A stretch of 64,000 nucleotides of DNA from Ferruginibacter sp. (GCA_030831945.1 JAURKC010000012.1:1-64000), one strand, 5' to 3'; counted from the first letter of the stretch, positions 1 to 8,745 are shown. The notes: generated from the sequence alone by a model not told the origin. Translations and numbers: made by a program.

Positions 1-268
1 ATAAAAAGTGCTAGAAATTTTAAATATCGGCCGTTAAAAAATCAATCCGCCGCGGCGGAGGCATACCCTTTAAAGTACCGCAGTATTTTAATTTCTCATT
101 AATTGATGGTCAATCCCCTGTTTGACGCCCTCGAATAAAAAGTGCTAGAAATTTTAAATATCGGCCGTTAAAAAATCAATCCGCCGCGGCGGAGGCATAC
201 CCTTTAAAGTACCGCAGTATTTTAATTTCTCATTAATTGATGGTCAATCCTCTGTTTGACGCCCTCGA
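1..268. repeat. Two tandem 134-bp repeat units
   Basis: Units 1-134 and 135-268 are almost identical; I see one difference, a C/T change in the run before CTGTTTGACG. Each unit contains the perfect 12-bp palindrome CCGCCGCGGCGG (47-58 and 181-192), very GC-rich against the AT-rich surroundings. The array begins exactly at a unit boundary at base 1, so it probably continues outside the window. No coding frame fits. The pattern resembles an intergenic REP/MITE-like family, which is inference. Confidence 0.9.
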
Positions 269-405
269 ATAAAAAGTGCTAGAAATTTTAAATATCGGCC
301 GTTAAAAAATCAAGGCTGTCTGAGCCAGCAGACCCTTTAAAGAAACATACTCTGCTGGCGAGTTCCTTGATTTTAGGCTGATATTTAAAATTTCAGCCTT
401 TTTAT
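269..405. repeat. Hybrid third repeat unit forming a long inverted repeat
   Basis: The first about 45 bases copy the start of the 134-bp unit, then the sequence diverges. The left arm (269-315) pairs imperfectly with the right arm (365-405): both share ATAAAAAG, AAATTTTAAATATC and TCAAGG when read in opposite directions. An inner hairpin lies between them, GCCAGCAGA pairing with TCTGCTGGC. The CCCTTTAAAG core is shared with the tandem units. The shape suggests a small non-autonomous palindromic element or a large folded RNA; no transposase is nearby. Confidence 0.75.
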
Positions 406-426
406 TCGCAGGCTTGATTTTTTTTG

Positions 427-456
427 TTACTTTTTTGCATCAAGGCAAAAAAGTAA
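427..456. repeat. Perfect 12-bp hairpin repeat
   Basis: TTACTTTTTTGC (427-438), loop ATCAAG, then GCAAAAAAGTAA (445-456). Similar 'TTACTTTTTTGCATCAAGGCAA' hairpins are, from memory, common between genes in Bacteroidota genomes. It could act as a bidirectional terminator or simply be a dispersed repeat. Confidence 0.7.
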
Positions 457-754
457 AAGCACTCTATTCCAAAGGAAATTTCAGACCTAAATAGCTAACT
501 TTTATTTTACTATAAACAAGAACAAATTATTAATCATTTTATTGATTATCTGGTAGTTCTTTATGGGTTTACTTTGATTAAGGGTATTACCGATTGGGCG
601 CATATAACTTTTTGAGGGTCGACTATTTAGTAAAATATAAATTCCCTCTACTAAGAAGTTTAAGTAAATAATTATTAAGAAAACAGAATATAATTGGCAA
701 AAAAAATCCTTCACAAAGGTGAAGGATTGTATATTTTGAAATAAAACTAAAATT
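457..754. other. Gene-free stretch downstream of the PUR gene
   Basis: No credible coding frame. A long minus-strand open frame through here is low-complexity and is the shadow of the PUR gene. The only structure recognised is the terminator at 705-728. Confidence 0.6.
698..728 (-). terminator. Terminator of the PUR-domain gene
   Basis: Perfect 10-bp stem AATCCTTCAC / GTGAAGGATT (705-714 and 719-728) with loop AAAG. On the minus strand it is followed by a U-run (A-run 699-706 on the plus strand). It lies 27 bp past the stop of the gene at 755-1219. Confidence 0.85.
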
Positions 755-1219
755 TTACCATTTGTCAACTTCTTCAGTACTTCCATTGTCAAGAGGTACC
801 TGATTTTCTGACTCAACAGCAGCAGAAGGAGCAATAATTTCTTTTTCAGGAGAAATAGCAGCTGAACTATCATTATCACCACTATTAGATGGAGTACCTT
901 GATAAGTACCCTCTTCACCTTCGTAAGGATTTTCATGATTGAAAGCATCAAAATCAAAATCAGGCATCAAATCAGTCTTCACATAATCGATAGCTTCTGC
1001 AAGTCCTTTGATAAATTTATTGAAATCTTCTTTATACAAAAAAATCTTATGCCTATCATAGCCCTCAGAGTCAAAACGTTTGCGACTTTCAGTAATAGTT
1101 AAATAGTAGTCGCTACCGCGAGTTTCTCTTACATCAAAAAAGTAAGTCCTACGTTTGCCTGCTCTAATGCGTTTACTATAAACGCTTTCCATTTTTTTGT
1201 CATTGTTTTCGTACGCCAC
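755..1219 (-). CDS. PUR-alpha-like (DUF3276) nucleic-acid-binding protein
   Basis: A 154-residue protein. Residues about 1-90 match the bacterial PUR domain (DUF3276): a basic stretch KRIRAGKRRTYFFDVR, then DYYLTITESRKRF and a helix FNKFIKGLAEAIDYV. This is the beta-beta-beta-beta-alpha pattern of the Pur-alpha fold, which binds single-stranded DNA or RNA. The C-terminal third is acidic and Ser/Asn-rich, probably disordered. A TATCTTTG -7 box lies about 50 bp upstream and a strong terminator follows, so it is probably transcribed alone. The family is common in Bacteroidota; its physiological targets are unknown to me. Confidence 0.85.
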   Translation of the reverse strand: MAYENNDKKMESVYSKRIRAGKRRTYFFDVRETRGSDYYLTITESRKRFDSEGYDRHKIFLYKEDFNKFIKGLAEAIDYVKTDLMPDFDFDAFNHENPYEGEEGTYQGTPSNSGDNDSSAAISPEKEIIAPSAAVESENQVPLDNGSTEEVDKW

Positions 1220-1269
1220 AGTTGTAATTTTTTTGGATGAGTGGATGATTTTATAAATAAAATACTTGA

Positions 1270-1277
1270 CAAAGATA
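1270..1277 (-). promoter_or_regulatory. Predicted -7 box of the PUR gene
   Basis: TATCTTTG on the minus strand matches the Bacteroidota -7 consensus TAnnTTTG. No clear -33 TTTG was found. Predicted leader about 45 nt. Confidence 0.55.
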
Positions 1278-1381
1278 TAGTTGTTTTTGAAATAGCAAAA
1301 TAATCAGTCATATTTTAAAAAACCCAGGCTTTTCAAGCTAAAAAATCACTAATTTATACGTAAAATCAGCTGCCTAAAAGG

Positions 1382-3214
1382 CTAATGAGTAGATCTTTCA
1401 CCTTCTTGTTGCTGTTGACTAGCATACATTTTAGCATAAAATCCATTGAGCAACAATAAATCAGCATGGGTTCCCTGCTCAATAACTTTACCCTCCTCTA
1501 ACACGATTATCTTATCGAAATGAAGTAATGAAAAAATACGGTGAGTAATAATGATCGCTGTTTTATCCTTCCACCAAATATTTAGATTATTTAAAATTTC
1601 TTTCTCGGTCTTTGCATCGACTGCACTTAAACAATCATCAAAAATAACCATAGAAGGATTCTTTAATAAAGCCCTAGCTATTGAAATACGCTGTTTTTGA
1701 CCTCCGCTAAGTGTTACGCCTCTCTCCCCTATCATCGTTTGATACCCCTCAGAAAAACCCTCAATTTCATTATGAATTCCTGCAATTTTGGCTGCATTAA
1801 TCACTTCGGATATGCTAGCCTCATCGACCCCAAAAGCAATATTATTTTGAACCGTATCACTAAAAAGAAATACATCCTGAGGAACATAACTAATCTGAGC
1901 TCGTAACCAATGAATGTCAATTTTATTGATTGGAACCCCATCATACATCAGCAAACCATCCTGAGCATCATACATTCGCAATAAAAGTTGAGCAATCGTA
2001 GATTTCCCTGCTCCAGTTCTTCCTACAATAGCTATTTTTTCCTTCTTGCTAACATCGAGAGAAAAGTCTTTTATAGCATTGATTCCTGTGTGAGAATAAG
2101 TGAAATTTATATTTTGGAATTGAATACGCTTATTGATAAAAGGCTTCAATAAAGAAGCTGACTGCTGTATAGAGGGGGTGGTTTGTAAAAATTCATTAAT
2201 TCTTTTTTGAGAAGCAGCAGCTCTTTGAGTCATACTAGCAGTCCAACCAATTGCACTTACTGGAAAAGTAAGCATCTGAATATATAAAACAAATTCTGCT
2301 ATAGTTCCAATGCTAGTTCCAGGAACACCATTGATTACATCCATTCCACCTGCCATTATAGTGATTAACGTACTTAATCCAATCAATAAACCAATACTTG
2401 GAAAATAAATAGCCTCCGTCTTCGCTAAAGCAAGTGCATTTTTTTTGTACAAATCACTATTGATAGAAAAAAAACGAAGCATCGCATTTTCCTGAACAAA
2501 TGATTTGATCACCCTTATTCCACTGTAAGATTCCTGGGCATTTGAAGTAAGATCACTAAGTAAAGCCTGAATACGCTCACTCTTTTTATTAATAATAATA
2601 TTTACAAAATAAATGGTGATCGCTAAAAAGGGTAAAGGAGACAAGGCAATCAAGGTTAACTTAGGACTAGCTTGAAACATAAAATAAATACTAAAAATCA
2701 ATACCGCTGCAAGGTTAATAAAATACATCAAAGCTGGTCCAGTATACATTCTTACCCTACTTACATCTTCGGAGATTCTACTCATCAAATCACCCGTACT
2801 GTGCGTTTTATAAAAATTGGTATCTAATTGCTGATAATGATTAAAAACTTGATTTTTTTGACTGTATTCAATCAAACGACTCATTACAATGATGGTTTGA
2901 CGCATCAAAAACATAAAAAAACCACTTATCAAAGCAATGAATAATAAAAGCGTACTACACCAAACCACTTTAGTACTTAAGGACTGAGCTGCTAAAGAAG
3001 AAATAACCCATTGAACCAATAGGTCATATTCGACTGTATTGATAGAAGAATGAGAAGAAGAATTGGTACTTTTTACAACTAGATTTACAATATACCCAGT
3101 TAATTGAGGGGCAAGAATTCGAAAATAATTGGTAAGTAGGATAAAAATGATCCCTAAAAAGAAGCGATACCGGTATTTCCAGAAAAAAGGATGGAGAGAT
3201 GCCAAATGTTTCAT
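1382..3214 (-). CDS. ABC exporter half-transporter (membrane + ATPase)
   Basis: 610 residues, the usual length of a type IV ABC exporter half: membrane domain about 15-330, nucleotide-binding domain about 365-600. Walker A GRTGAGKST (398-406), signature LSGGQ (502-506), Walker B ending in D526, H-loop THR. The residue after Walker B is Asp527 (DDCLSAVDA) instead of the catalytic Glu, as in the degenerate half of heterodimeric exporters such as BmrC or TM287. No partner half lies next to it, so it may act as a homodimer or with a remote partner. Substrate unknown (lipid or drug plausible). A -7 box sits only 6 nt before the ATG. Confidence 0.9.
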   Translation of the reverse strand: MKHLASLHPFFWKYRYRFFLGIIFILLTNYFRILAPQLTGYIVNLVVKSTNSSSHSSINTVEYDLLVQWVISSLAAQSLSTKVVWCSTLLLFIALISGFFMFLMRQTIIVMSRLIEYSQKNQVFNHYQQLDTNFYKTHSTGDLMSRISEDVSRVRMYTGPALMYFINLAAVLIFSIYFMFQASPKLTLIALSPLPFLAITIYFVNIIINKKSERIQALLSDLTSNAQESYSGIRVIKSFVQENAMLRFFSINSDLYKKNALALAKTEAIYFPSIGLLIGLSTLITIMAGGMDVINGVPGTSIGTIAEFVLYIQMLTFPVSAIGWTASMTQRAAASQKRINEFLQTTPSIQQSASLLKPFINKRIQFQNINFTYSHTGINAIKDFSLDVSKKEKIAIVGRTGAGKSTIAQLLLRMYDAQDGLLMYDGVPINKIDIHWLRAQISYVPQDVFLFSDTVQNNIAFGVDEASISEVINAAKIAGIHNEIEGFSEGYQTMIGERGVTLSGGQKQRISIARALLKNPSMVIFDDCLSAVDAKTEKEILNNLNIWWKDKTAIIITHRIFSLLHFDKIIVLEEGKVIEQGTHADLLLLNGFYAKMYASQQQQEGERSTH

Positions 3215-3220
3215 TCATCA

Positions 3221-3228
3221 CAAAAGTA
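3221..3228 (-). promoter_or_regulatory. Predicted -7 box of the ABC exporter, very close to ATG
   Basis: TACTTTTG on the minus strand fits TAnnTTTG. Only six bases (TGATGA) separate it from the ATG at 3214, which predicts a leaderless or nearly leaderless transcript. Confidence 0.55.
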
Positions 3229-3656
3229 ATATAAATAGAAACAAGGAAAAGCTATAAAGCAATAAAAATAAAGAGGATTTTAAATAAAAAACGATTCTAC
3301 CCTAATATTGAATAAACACCTACAATTTAATGAAATGAAATATTTAATAGACATTAGAAAATTAAAGAGATTGGTGAAGGAATACAGCGTTCAACATTCT
3401 ATTTTTACTAATTGGTTTTAAAATATCCGTCAACTATGAAAAAAAATATTTTTTTTCATAACTAGATAATCATTTCAATTAGCAACAAGACGATTGAAGA
3501 AATTTTTATTGCTAATTTCACCTAAACGTATTTTAACATTTAACAGAGGGTGATAAAAAAATTCTTGTTCATAACGAGTATTTGGTTTAAAAAAAATAGA
3601 AAGGGTTTAAGCCCAATCTATTTTCACTTACACTCTTTTTAAGATAGTCCTTATTT
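3229..3656. other. Gene-free intergenic region with a 26-bp perfect palindrome
   Basis: About 430 bp with no coding frame. It holds a perfect loopless palindrome at 3435-3460 (two 13-base arms of TATGAAAAAAAAT type) and the likely terminator of the UpxY-like gene at 3595-3624. Nothing else recognised. Confidence 0.7.
3592..3625 (-). terminator. Likely terminator of the UpxY-like gene
   Basis: Imperfect hairpin AAAATAGAAAGGG / GCCCAATCTATTTT around loop TTTAA, followed on the minus strand by a U-run (A-run 3589-3596). It lies 32 bp past the stop at 3657 and would end transcription before the ABC gene. Confidence 0.6.
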
Positions 3657-4163
3657 TCAAACAACAGTTTCCAAATTATTCTTATCAAAATTTGCACTCA
3701 ACTGTACCCCCATTGTTTCAATTCTAACCTTTGCCCTACTTCCGTTAATTTCAATCAGCACGCCATTGTAATTCATTAATAATCCTTGTTTTATTCTTAC
3801 TTTAGCATTTACAGTTAATCTAGAAATTTCTTCAACCTGTATATCTAAAAATTCATTTAAAAATTTTTTAATCGTAAAAATATCTTCCTCTTTAATCCTT
3901 GCTGGCTTACCAAGCCAATAAACAAAATTGAGAATCCCGTTGACATTTTTAAGGTCCCATTTTTCTGAATCTTTAACTCTAACAAATACATAGGACTTAA
4001 AAAGTGGTTCCAATATAACTTTTTTCCGATCGCTCCACTGCTTTACTACTTTATTAAGAGGACAATAGTTTTCGATACCCAAATCATCCAATAACCTTGC
4101 TACTTTTTTTTCCCATCTCGGTTTGGTGTAAACTGCAAACCAATATAAATCATCTTTCTCCAT
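3657..4163 (-). CDS. UpxY/RfaH-like NusG paralogue (transcription antiterminator)
   Basis: 168 residues. The N-terminal NGN domain (about 5-105) opens with WFAVYTKPRWEKKVARLL and contains YCPLNKVVKQWSDRKK and PLFKSYVFVRV, typical of specialised NusG paralogues of the UpxY family in Bacteroidota. The C-terminal KOW-like part (about 115-168) has VNAKVRIKQGLLMNYNGVLIEI. UpxY proteins bind RNA polymerase and promote read-through of long capsule or exopolysaccharide operons, usually as the first gene of that operon. Here no polysaccharide genes follow: a probable terminator and then an ABC exporter lie downstream. Function by homology; target operon unknown. Confidence 0.85.
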   Translation of the reverse strand: MEKDDLYWFAVYTKPRWEKKVARLLDDLGIENYCPLNKVVKQWSDRKKVILEPLFKSYVFVRVKDSEKWDLKNVNGILNFVYWLGKPARIKEEDIFTIKKFLNEFLDIQVEEISRLTVNAKVRIKQGLLMNYNGVLIEINGSRAKVRIETMGVQLSANFDKNNLETVV

Positions 4164-4638
4164 AATTTAGCGTTGATTATCTTCAGCAACAAAATGGTTG
4201 GATGAAGGATATCTTTAATAGATTATTTAAATTTTGATTTTTAATTGACTGTAAAATTAACTCAAAAGCAGAACATTTGACTACATTCAATTTTTTCTTA
4301 CTCTAATTTCCGAACCTACTATTCTTTAATATGGTGGATAACTATCCCTTTTCTATCTCTTTGCCTTCTTTCCAAAGAAGCTTCCATGAATAAAAGAAAT
4401 CGCTTTATCCTCCATCATTAGGAGCACATCCTGATCAACTCAAGAATCTCCAATAGAATTTGAATACCTTGAACTTAATTTAAAAAAAATGGAAGGTTTA
4501 AAAAAAATAAAATAATAAAATCCAACAAACAACCTAGAGAATGGATAAAAAAACTCAAACAAATTTTCTTAGCAAGAAAATTTGTTTGAGTTTAAAAAAA
4601 TAGAATCTATAATATTAGCTACTCTGAAAGAGACAGAA
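4164..4638. other. 475-bp region, possible gene remnant plus terminator
   Basis: No full gene. On the minus strand, 4353-4439 reads as a 28-codon open stretch with coding-like composition (VDQDVLLMMEDKAISFIHGS, then FFGKKAKR and a stop), which could be a remnant of a lost gene; I do not recognise it. The rest is AT-rich, and the strong terminator at 4551-4593 belongs to the aminotransferase gene. Confidence 0.4.
4545..4593 (-). terminator. Very strong terminator of the aminotransferase gene
   Basis: Two perfect 20-bp arms (4551-4570 and 4574-4593) with a 3-nt loop AGC, and a U-run on the minus strand. It lies 45 bp beyond the stop codon at 4639. Confidence 0.85.
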
Positions 4639-5829
4639 TTAATTAAGTTTGGCCAAAGCCTCTTTAATTCTTACCCATGCTCTATCAATATTTACCATAC
4701 TATTTGCAAAAGAAAAACGAACGCAATTTGGTTCTCCAAAAGCTTCTCCCATTACAGAAGAAACATGAGCAGTATGAAGTAAATACATAGAAAAATCAGC
4801 GGAATTCGTAATGGTAGTAACGCCATCTGTTTTTCCATAATAATAGGATACATCAGGGAAAATATAAAATGCACCTTCAGGCTCTGTACACTTGAATCCT
4901 GGAATATCTTTAATCAAATCCATTACTCGAGCCCTTCTTCTGGTAAACTCCTCGGTCATTTCCAAAGAAGGTTTTAAATCAGTTGTCAAAGCCACTACAG
5001 CAGCTTTTTGAGTAATAGAACAGGTACCACTAGTAAACTGACCTTGTAATTTCTCGGAACCTTTTGCAATATCTACATTAGAAGCAATATATCCAAGGCG
5101 CCAGCCAGTCATAGCAAAACCTTTACTTAATCCATTCACAATAATAACACGATCCTTCAGGTCACTAAACTGAGCAATACTTTCATGCTTCCCAACAAAA
5201 TTGATGTATTCATATATTTCATCAGAAATAATATACAGGTTAGGATATTTTCTAAATACCACCGCCAATGCTTCCAATTCAGCTTTACTATATACAGCAC
5301 CTGATGGGTTACATGGAGATGAGAATAAAAAAATCTTTGATTGAGGAGTAATAGCAGCTTCCAATTGTTGTGGAGTAATCTTAAATCCACTCTCTAAAGA
5401 GGTATGAACCTCTACAACTTTTGCTCTTGCAATTTTTACCAATTCAGAATAGGTAACCCAATAAGGTGTAGGAATAATTACCTCCTCGCCTTCATCAACG
5501 ACAGCTAGAATTGCATTCGCTAAACTTTGTTTAGCTCCTGTAGAAGTAACAATATTTTCAGGTTTATAATCGAGTTGATTATCCCTTTTCAATTTAGTAC
5601 AAACTGCTTCGCGCAAATCTAGATAACCAGCTACTGGTGTATAATGACTAAAATTATCATTAATAGCTTTAATAGCTGCATCCTTAATATGCTGAGGAGT
5701 ATCAAAATCTGGTTCGCCTAGGCTAAGGTCAATTACATCGATTCCTTTGGCCCTCAGTTCACGGCCCAATTTGGCCATCTTTAAAGTTTCTGGTTCTGAA
5801 AAACGGTCTAATAATGAAGATAGTTGCAT
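4639..5829 (-). CDS. Class I PLP aminotransferase, aspartate aminotransferase type
   Basis: 396 residues, full length for fold-type I aminotransferases. Evidence: DLSLGEPDFDTPQHI near 35-48, SPCNPSGAVYSKAELE (substrate/PLP pocket), ISDEIYEY, and the PLP-lysine motif NGLSKGFAMTGWRLGY with Lys236. It would move an amino group between aspartate (or a related amino acid) and 2-oxoglutarate in the cytoplasm. Exact specificity (aspartate, aromatic or prephenate) cannot be fixed from sequence alone. A TAAATTTG box lies about 57 bp upstream and a 20-bp terminator follows; transcribed alone. Confidence 0.93.
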   Translation of the reverse strand: MQLSSLLDRFSEPETLKMAKLGRELRAKGIDVIDLSLGEPDFDTPQHIKDAAIKAINDNFSHYTPVAGYLDLREAVCTKLKRDNQLDYKPENIVTSTGAKQSLANAILAVVDEGEEVIIPTPYWVTYSELVKIARAKVVEVHTSLESGFKITPQQLEAAITPQSKIFLFSSPCNPSGAVYSKAELEALAVVFRKYPNLYIISDEIYEYINFVGKHESIAQFSDLKDRVIIVNGLSKGFAMTGWRLGYIASNVDIAKGSEKLQGQFTSGTCSITQKAAVVALTTDLKPSLEMTEEFTRRRARVMDLIKDIPGFKCTEPEGAFYIFPDVSYYYGKTDGVTTITNSADFSMYLLHTAHVSSVMGEAFGEPNCVRFSFANSMVNIDRAWVRIKEALAKLN

Positions 5830-5885
5830 GAATTATAAATTGAAGCGTAAAATTAAAAGAAAATGAACTCTAATTAGCATAAAAG

Positions 5886-5893
5886 CAAATTTA
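5886..5893 (-). promoter_or_regulatory. Predicted -7 box of the aminotransferase gene
   Basis: TAAATTTG on the minus strand, a full match to TAnnTTTG; predicted leader about 50 nt. Confidence 0.55.
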
Positions 5894-5980
5894 TTTCATT
5901 TTTTCTAATCCCCCCTTTTGGAGGGCTAAATATAAAGTATTTGTTTGCTAGATGAATGAGTAGTTTTTAAAAAATATATA

Positions 5981-7258
5981 CTAAATAATAAAACCATCTG
6001 TCAACACCGCACCCTTTTTTATAACCACAATTCCATCCTTAACTGAATAAAGAGAATGGTCAGCATTAGTTAAATGATTTCCACCATTTATTCTAACATC
6101 ATTTCCAATCCGGCAGTTTTTATCAACAATTGCATTTTTGATATAACAACGATCACCTATTCCTAATTTAGGAATATTTTTTTCACTATTGTTTTCTATA
6201 TCCCCCAATGTTTCATAAAAATCATTTCCCATTATATAACAACTTACAACAGTAGAACCATGTCCAATTCTACTTCGAATACCTATCACGCTATTTTCTA
6301 TTCTACTGGCATTGATAATTGATCCCTCAGCAATAATCGTTTTTTCCAAAGTTGTTCCACTGATCTTAGCAGGTGGTAGCATCCTTGCATGACTATAAAC
6401 AGTTTTTTGATTATCAAATAAATTAAAAGGAGGTAAATCTAATGTTAACGAAAGGTTGGCATCAAAAAATGAATGAATATTTCCTATGTCTGTCCAATAG
6501 CCATCATATTGAAAGCTTACTACAGTATACTTTTCAATAGAACCAGGAATTATTTCTTTACCAAAATCGGTAGCCTCTTTATTTTCATTCTCTAGCAGAT
6601 CAAATAATAATTTTCTACTAAAAACATAAATACCCATAGAAGCCAAGTAGCGCTTGCCCTGGGCCTTCATAGCATCTCCTGTATCACTAATCCATTCTGG
6701 CAAAATATTTTTGGAAGGCTTTTCGATAAATGAAGTAATCGTCTGTTCGTCATTGGACTTTAAAATACCAAATTCAGTCGCATCTCTTTCAACTACCGGA
6801 ATCGTTGCTATAGAAATATCAGCCCCTTTGGCAATATGATTATCAATCATTTCAGCAAAATCCATTTGATATAACTGATCACCACTTAAAATGAGTACAT
6901 ATTCAAAATCATAATTAACAATATGCCTTAAAGACTGTCGAACTGCATCAGCAGTACCTTGAAACCATTTTGGATTATCTGGTGTTTGTTCCGCTGCTAG
7001 AATATCTACAAACCCCTTACTGAAAATGCTAAACTGATAAGTATTTTTTATATGCCTATTTAAAGAAGCAGAATTAAATTGCGTTAGTACTAAAATACGA
7101 TTAAGGCTAGAGTTGATACAATTAGAAATAGGAATATCCACCAACCTATATTTACCTGCAATAGGAACTGCAGGCTTACTCCTTGAAGCAGTTAAAGGAT
7201 ATAACCTTGATCCAGCTCCACCTCCTAATACAATTGCAATTACTTTCGCAGTTTCCAT
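5981..7258 (-). CDS. glgC: Glucose-1-phosphate adenylyltransferase
   Basis: 425 residues, normal for GlgC. The nucleotidyltransferase domain begins VLGGGAGSRLYPLTASRSKP, followed by PIAGKYRLVDIPISNCINS; later FQGTADAVRQ and SGDQLYQMDF are classic GlgC sites. The C-terminal left-handed beta-helix (about 300-425) shows repeated isoleucine-turn motifs such as SRIENSVIGIRSRIGHGSTVV. It makes ADP-glucose from glucose-1-phosphate and ATP, the committed step of glycogen synthesis. It follows glgA by 65 bp in the same direction, so the two are probably co-transcribed. Confidence 0.96.
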   Translation of the reverse strand: METAKVIAIVLGGGAGSRLYPLTASRSKPAVPIAGKYRLVDIPISNCINSSLNRILVLTQFNSASLNRHIKNTYQFSIFSKGFVDILAAEQTPDNPKWFQGTADAVRQSLRHIVNYDFEYVLILSGDQLYQMDFAEMIDNHIAKGADISIATIPVVERDATEFGILKSNDEQTITSFIEKPSKNILPEWISDTGDAMKAQGKRYLASMGIYVFSRKLLFDLLENENKEATDFGKEIIPGSIEKYTVVSFQYDGYWTDIGNIHSFFDANLSLTLDLPPFNLFDNQKTVYSHARMLPPAKISGTTLEKTIIAEGSIINASRIENSVIGIRSRIGHGSTVVSCYIMGNDFYETLGDIENNSEKNIPKLGIGDRCYIKNAIVDKNCRIGNDVRINGGNHLTNADHSLYSVKDGIVVIKKGAVLTDGFII

Positions 7259-7323
7259 ATTTTATTAAAAGATTTAAATTATTTATAATTTACCTAATAT
7301 ATAAAAAGTTGATGACATCTGAC

Positions 7324-8745
7324 TTAATATTGAAGTATACTTTGATATAGATCCAAATACTTTTTAGCACTACTTTCCCAGCTATTATCCAATTTCATAA
7401 TTCTAGTCACTAACTTTTTTAACAACTTTGGCTGGCTATAAATTTCCAACGCCCTATGAATAGAGTGGGTAATATCTCCAACCGTTGCTTCATTAAAACA
7501 AATCCCATAGCCTTTTGGTTCACCAAAATCTTTTACCGTATCCTGCAATCCTCCCGTATTTCTAACCAAAGGGATAGTACCATATCGCATAGCATACATT
7601 TGGTTAAGGCCACAAGGTTCAACCCTACTGGGCATTATTAAAAAATCAGCCCCTGCATACATTTGATGACTTAATTGTTCATTATAGCCTATTTTAGAAT
7701 TATAATATCCAACTAATTGACTTTTCATATTTTCTAGTTCAGACTCCACTGAACTTTCACCACTTCCCAAAACAAGAAAATTCATTTTACCTTCCATATG
7801 ATGAATCGAATCATAGATTACCTGCGGAAGTAGATCAGCAGCTTTTTCATAAACCAATCGACCTATAAATATGAATAATGGTTTATCCAAATCCAGATTA
7901 AACTGCTCACACAACCTTTTTTTATTGGCAAGCTTTCCTTCTAAAGCATCTTTAACACTGTAATTTGGACTGATATAGGCATCAAGGGAAGGGTCCCAGA
8001 CTTCCGTATCAATGCCATTTAGGATTCCTTTGCATTTACCTTTCTCATAATCAAATAACTTTTCTAATCCATTGGCATTTTGACGCATTTCTTCGAGGTA
8101 GCGCTTACTAACGGTGGTGACTACTCGAGAACATTTAACTGCAGAAGCTAGAGGGTTTATATTATTTTCCCAGTCCAACTTTCCCCAATCAAAGCTATCC
8201 CAGTCGGGAAGGTATCTCGACTTATCCCAGCCCATCCATCCTTGATACTGAGCATTGTGAATAGTAAGAACAGTTGCTATTTGGGCTAAATGCCGATAAG
8301 CAGTGCAGTATTGCATCATAAAGGGAATTAAACCTGTATGATGATCATGTACATGTACTATATCAGGATGATGTTTCCACTGAGCCAACCAGTCAACCAC
8401 CGCAATTTGAAAAGCTGTAAATCGCTCTGAATCGTCACCATAGCCATAAACCGCTTGCCTATCCAACATCCCATTAATATCAACTAGGTATAAATCAAAG
8501 CCAAGTACATTATCTCTTTCTTTAATAATGGAGTAATTAAACCAATGTTCACCCATGTCGAATGAACCTTGATGAACCGTATCAAATTGGTGGTCGTATA
8601 GAAACTTAGTTCGGTACATAGGCAAAACCACTTTTGCAGTATGACCCAATTGATTTTGATATTTTGGAAGCGCACCCACCACATCTCCCAGCCCTCCTAT
8701 CTTAGCCACTGGATAACACTCTGCACTAACATGTACTATTTCCAT
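7324..8745 (-). CDS. glgA: Glycogen synthase (ADP-glucose, GT5)
   Basis: 473 residues. The N-terminal ADP-glucose-binding motif KIGGLGDVVGALPK starts at residue 15; HDHHTGLIP, LTIHNAQYQGW and the C-terminal MPSRVEPCGLNQMYAMRYGTIPLVRNTGGL are all typical of GT5 glycogen/starch synthases. It extends alpha-1,4-glucan from ADP-glucose supplied by GlgC, encoded just downstream. No branching enzyme or phosphorylase is in the window. A TATTTTTG -7 box about 85 bp upstream is likely the operon promoter. Confidence 0.96.
   Translation of the reverse strand: MEIVHVSAECYPVAKIGGLGDVVGALPKYQNQLGHTAKVVLPMYRTKFLYDHQFDTVHQGSFDMGEHWFNYSIIKERDNVLGFDLYLVDINGMLDRQAVYGYGDDSERFTAFQIAVVDWLAQWKHHPDIVHVHDHHTGLIPFMMQYCTAYRHLAQIATVLTIHNAQYQGWMGWDKSRYLPDWDSFDWGKLDWENNINPLASAVKCSRVVTTVSKRYLEEMRQNANGLEKLFDYEKGKCKGILNGIDTEVWDPSLDAYISPNYSVKDALEGKLANKKRLCEQFNLDLDKPLFIFIGRLVYEKAADLLPQVIYDSIHHMEGKMNFLVLGSGESSVESELENMKSQLVGYYNSKIGYNEQLSHQMYAGADFLIMPSRVEPCGLNQMYAMRYGTIPLVRNTGGLQDTVKDFGEPKGYGICFNEATVGDITHSIHRALEIYSQPKLLKKLVTRIMKLDNSWESSAKKYLDLYQSILQY

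Noticed and set aside
1..420. CRISPR array
   Set aside because: The units are 134 bp with internal palindromes and no unique spacers between short direct repeats.
502..957. Long minus-strand open frame with poly-Leu/Lys composition
   Set aside because: It overlaps the PUR gene in another frame and its composition is low-complexity; the PUR frame has clear family motifs.
5905..5930. Weak hairpin CCCCCC/GGAGGG downstream of glgC
   Set aside because: One mismatch in a short G/C stem and little U-run; too weak to call as terminator.
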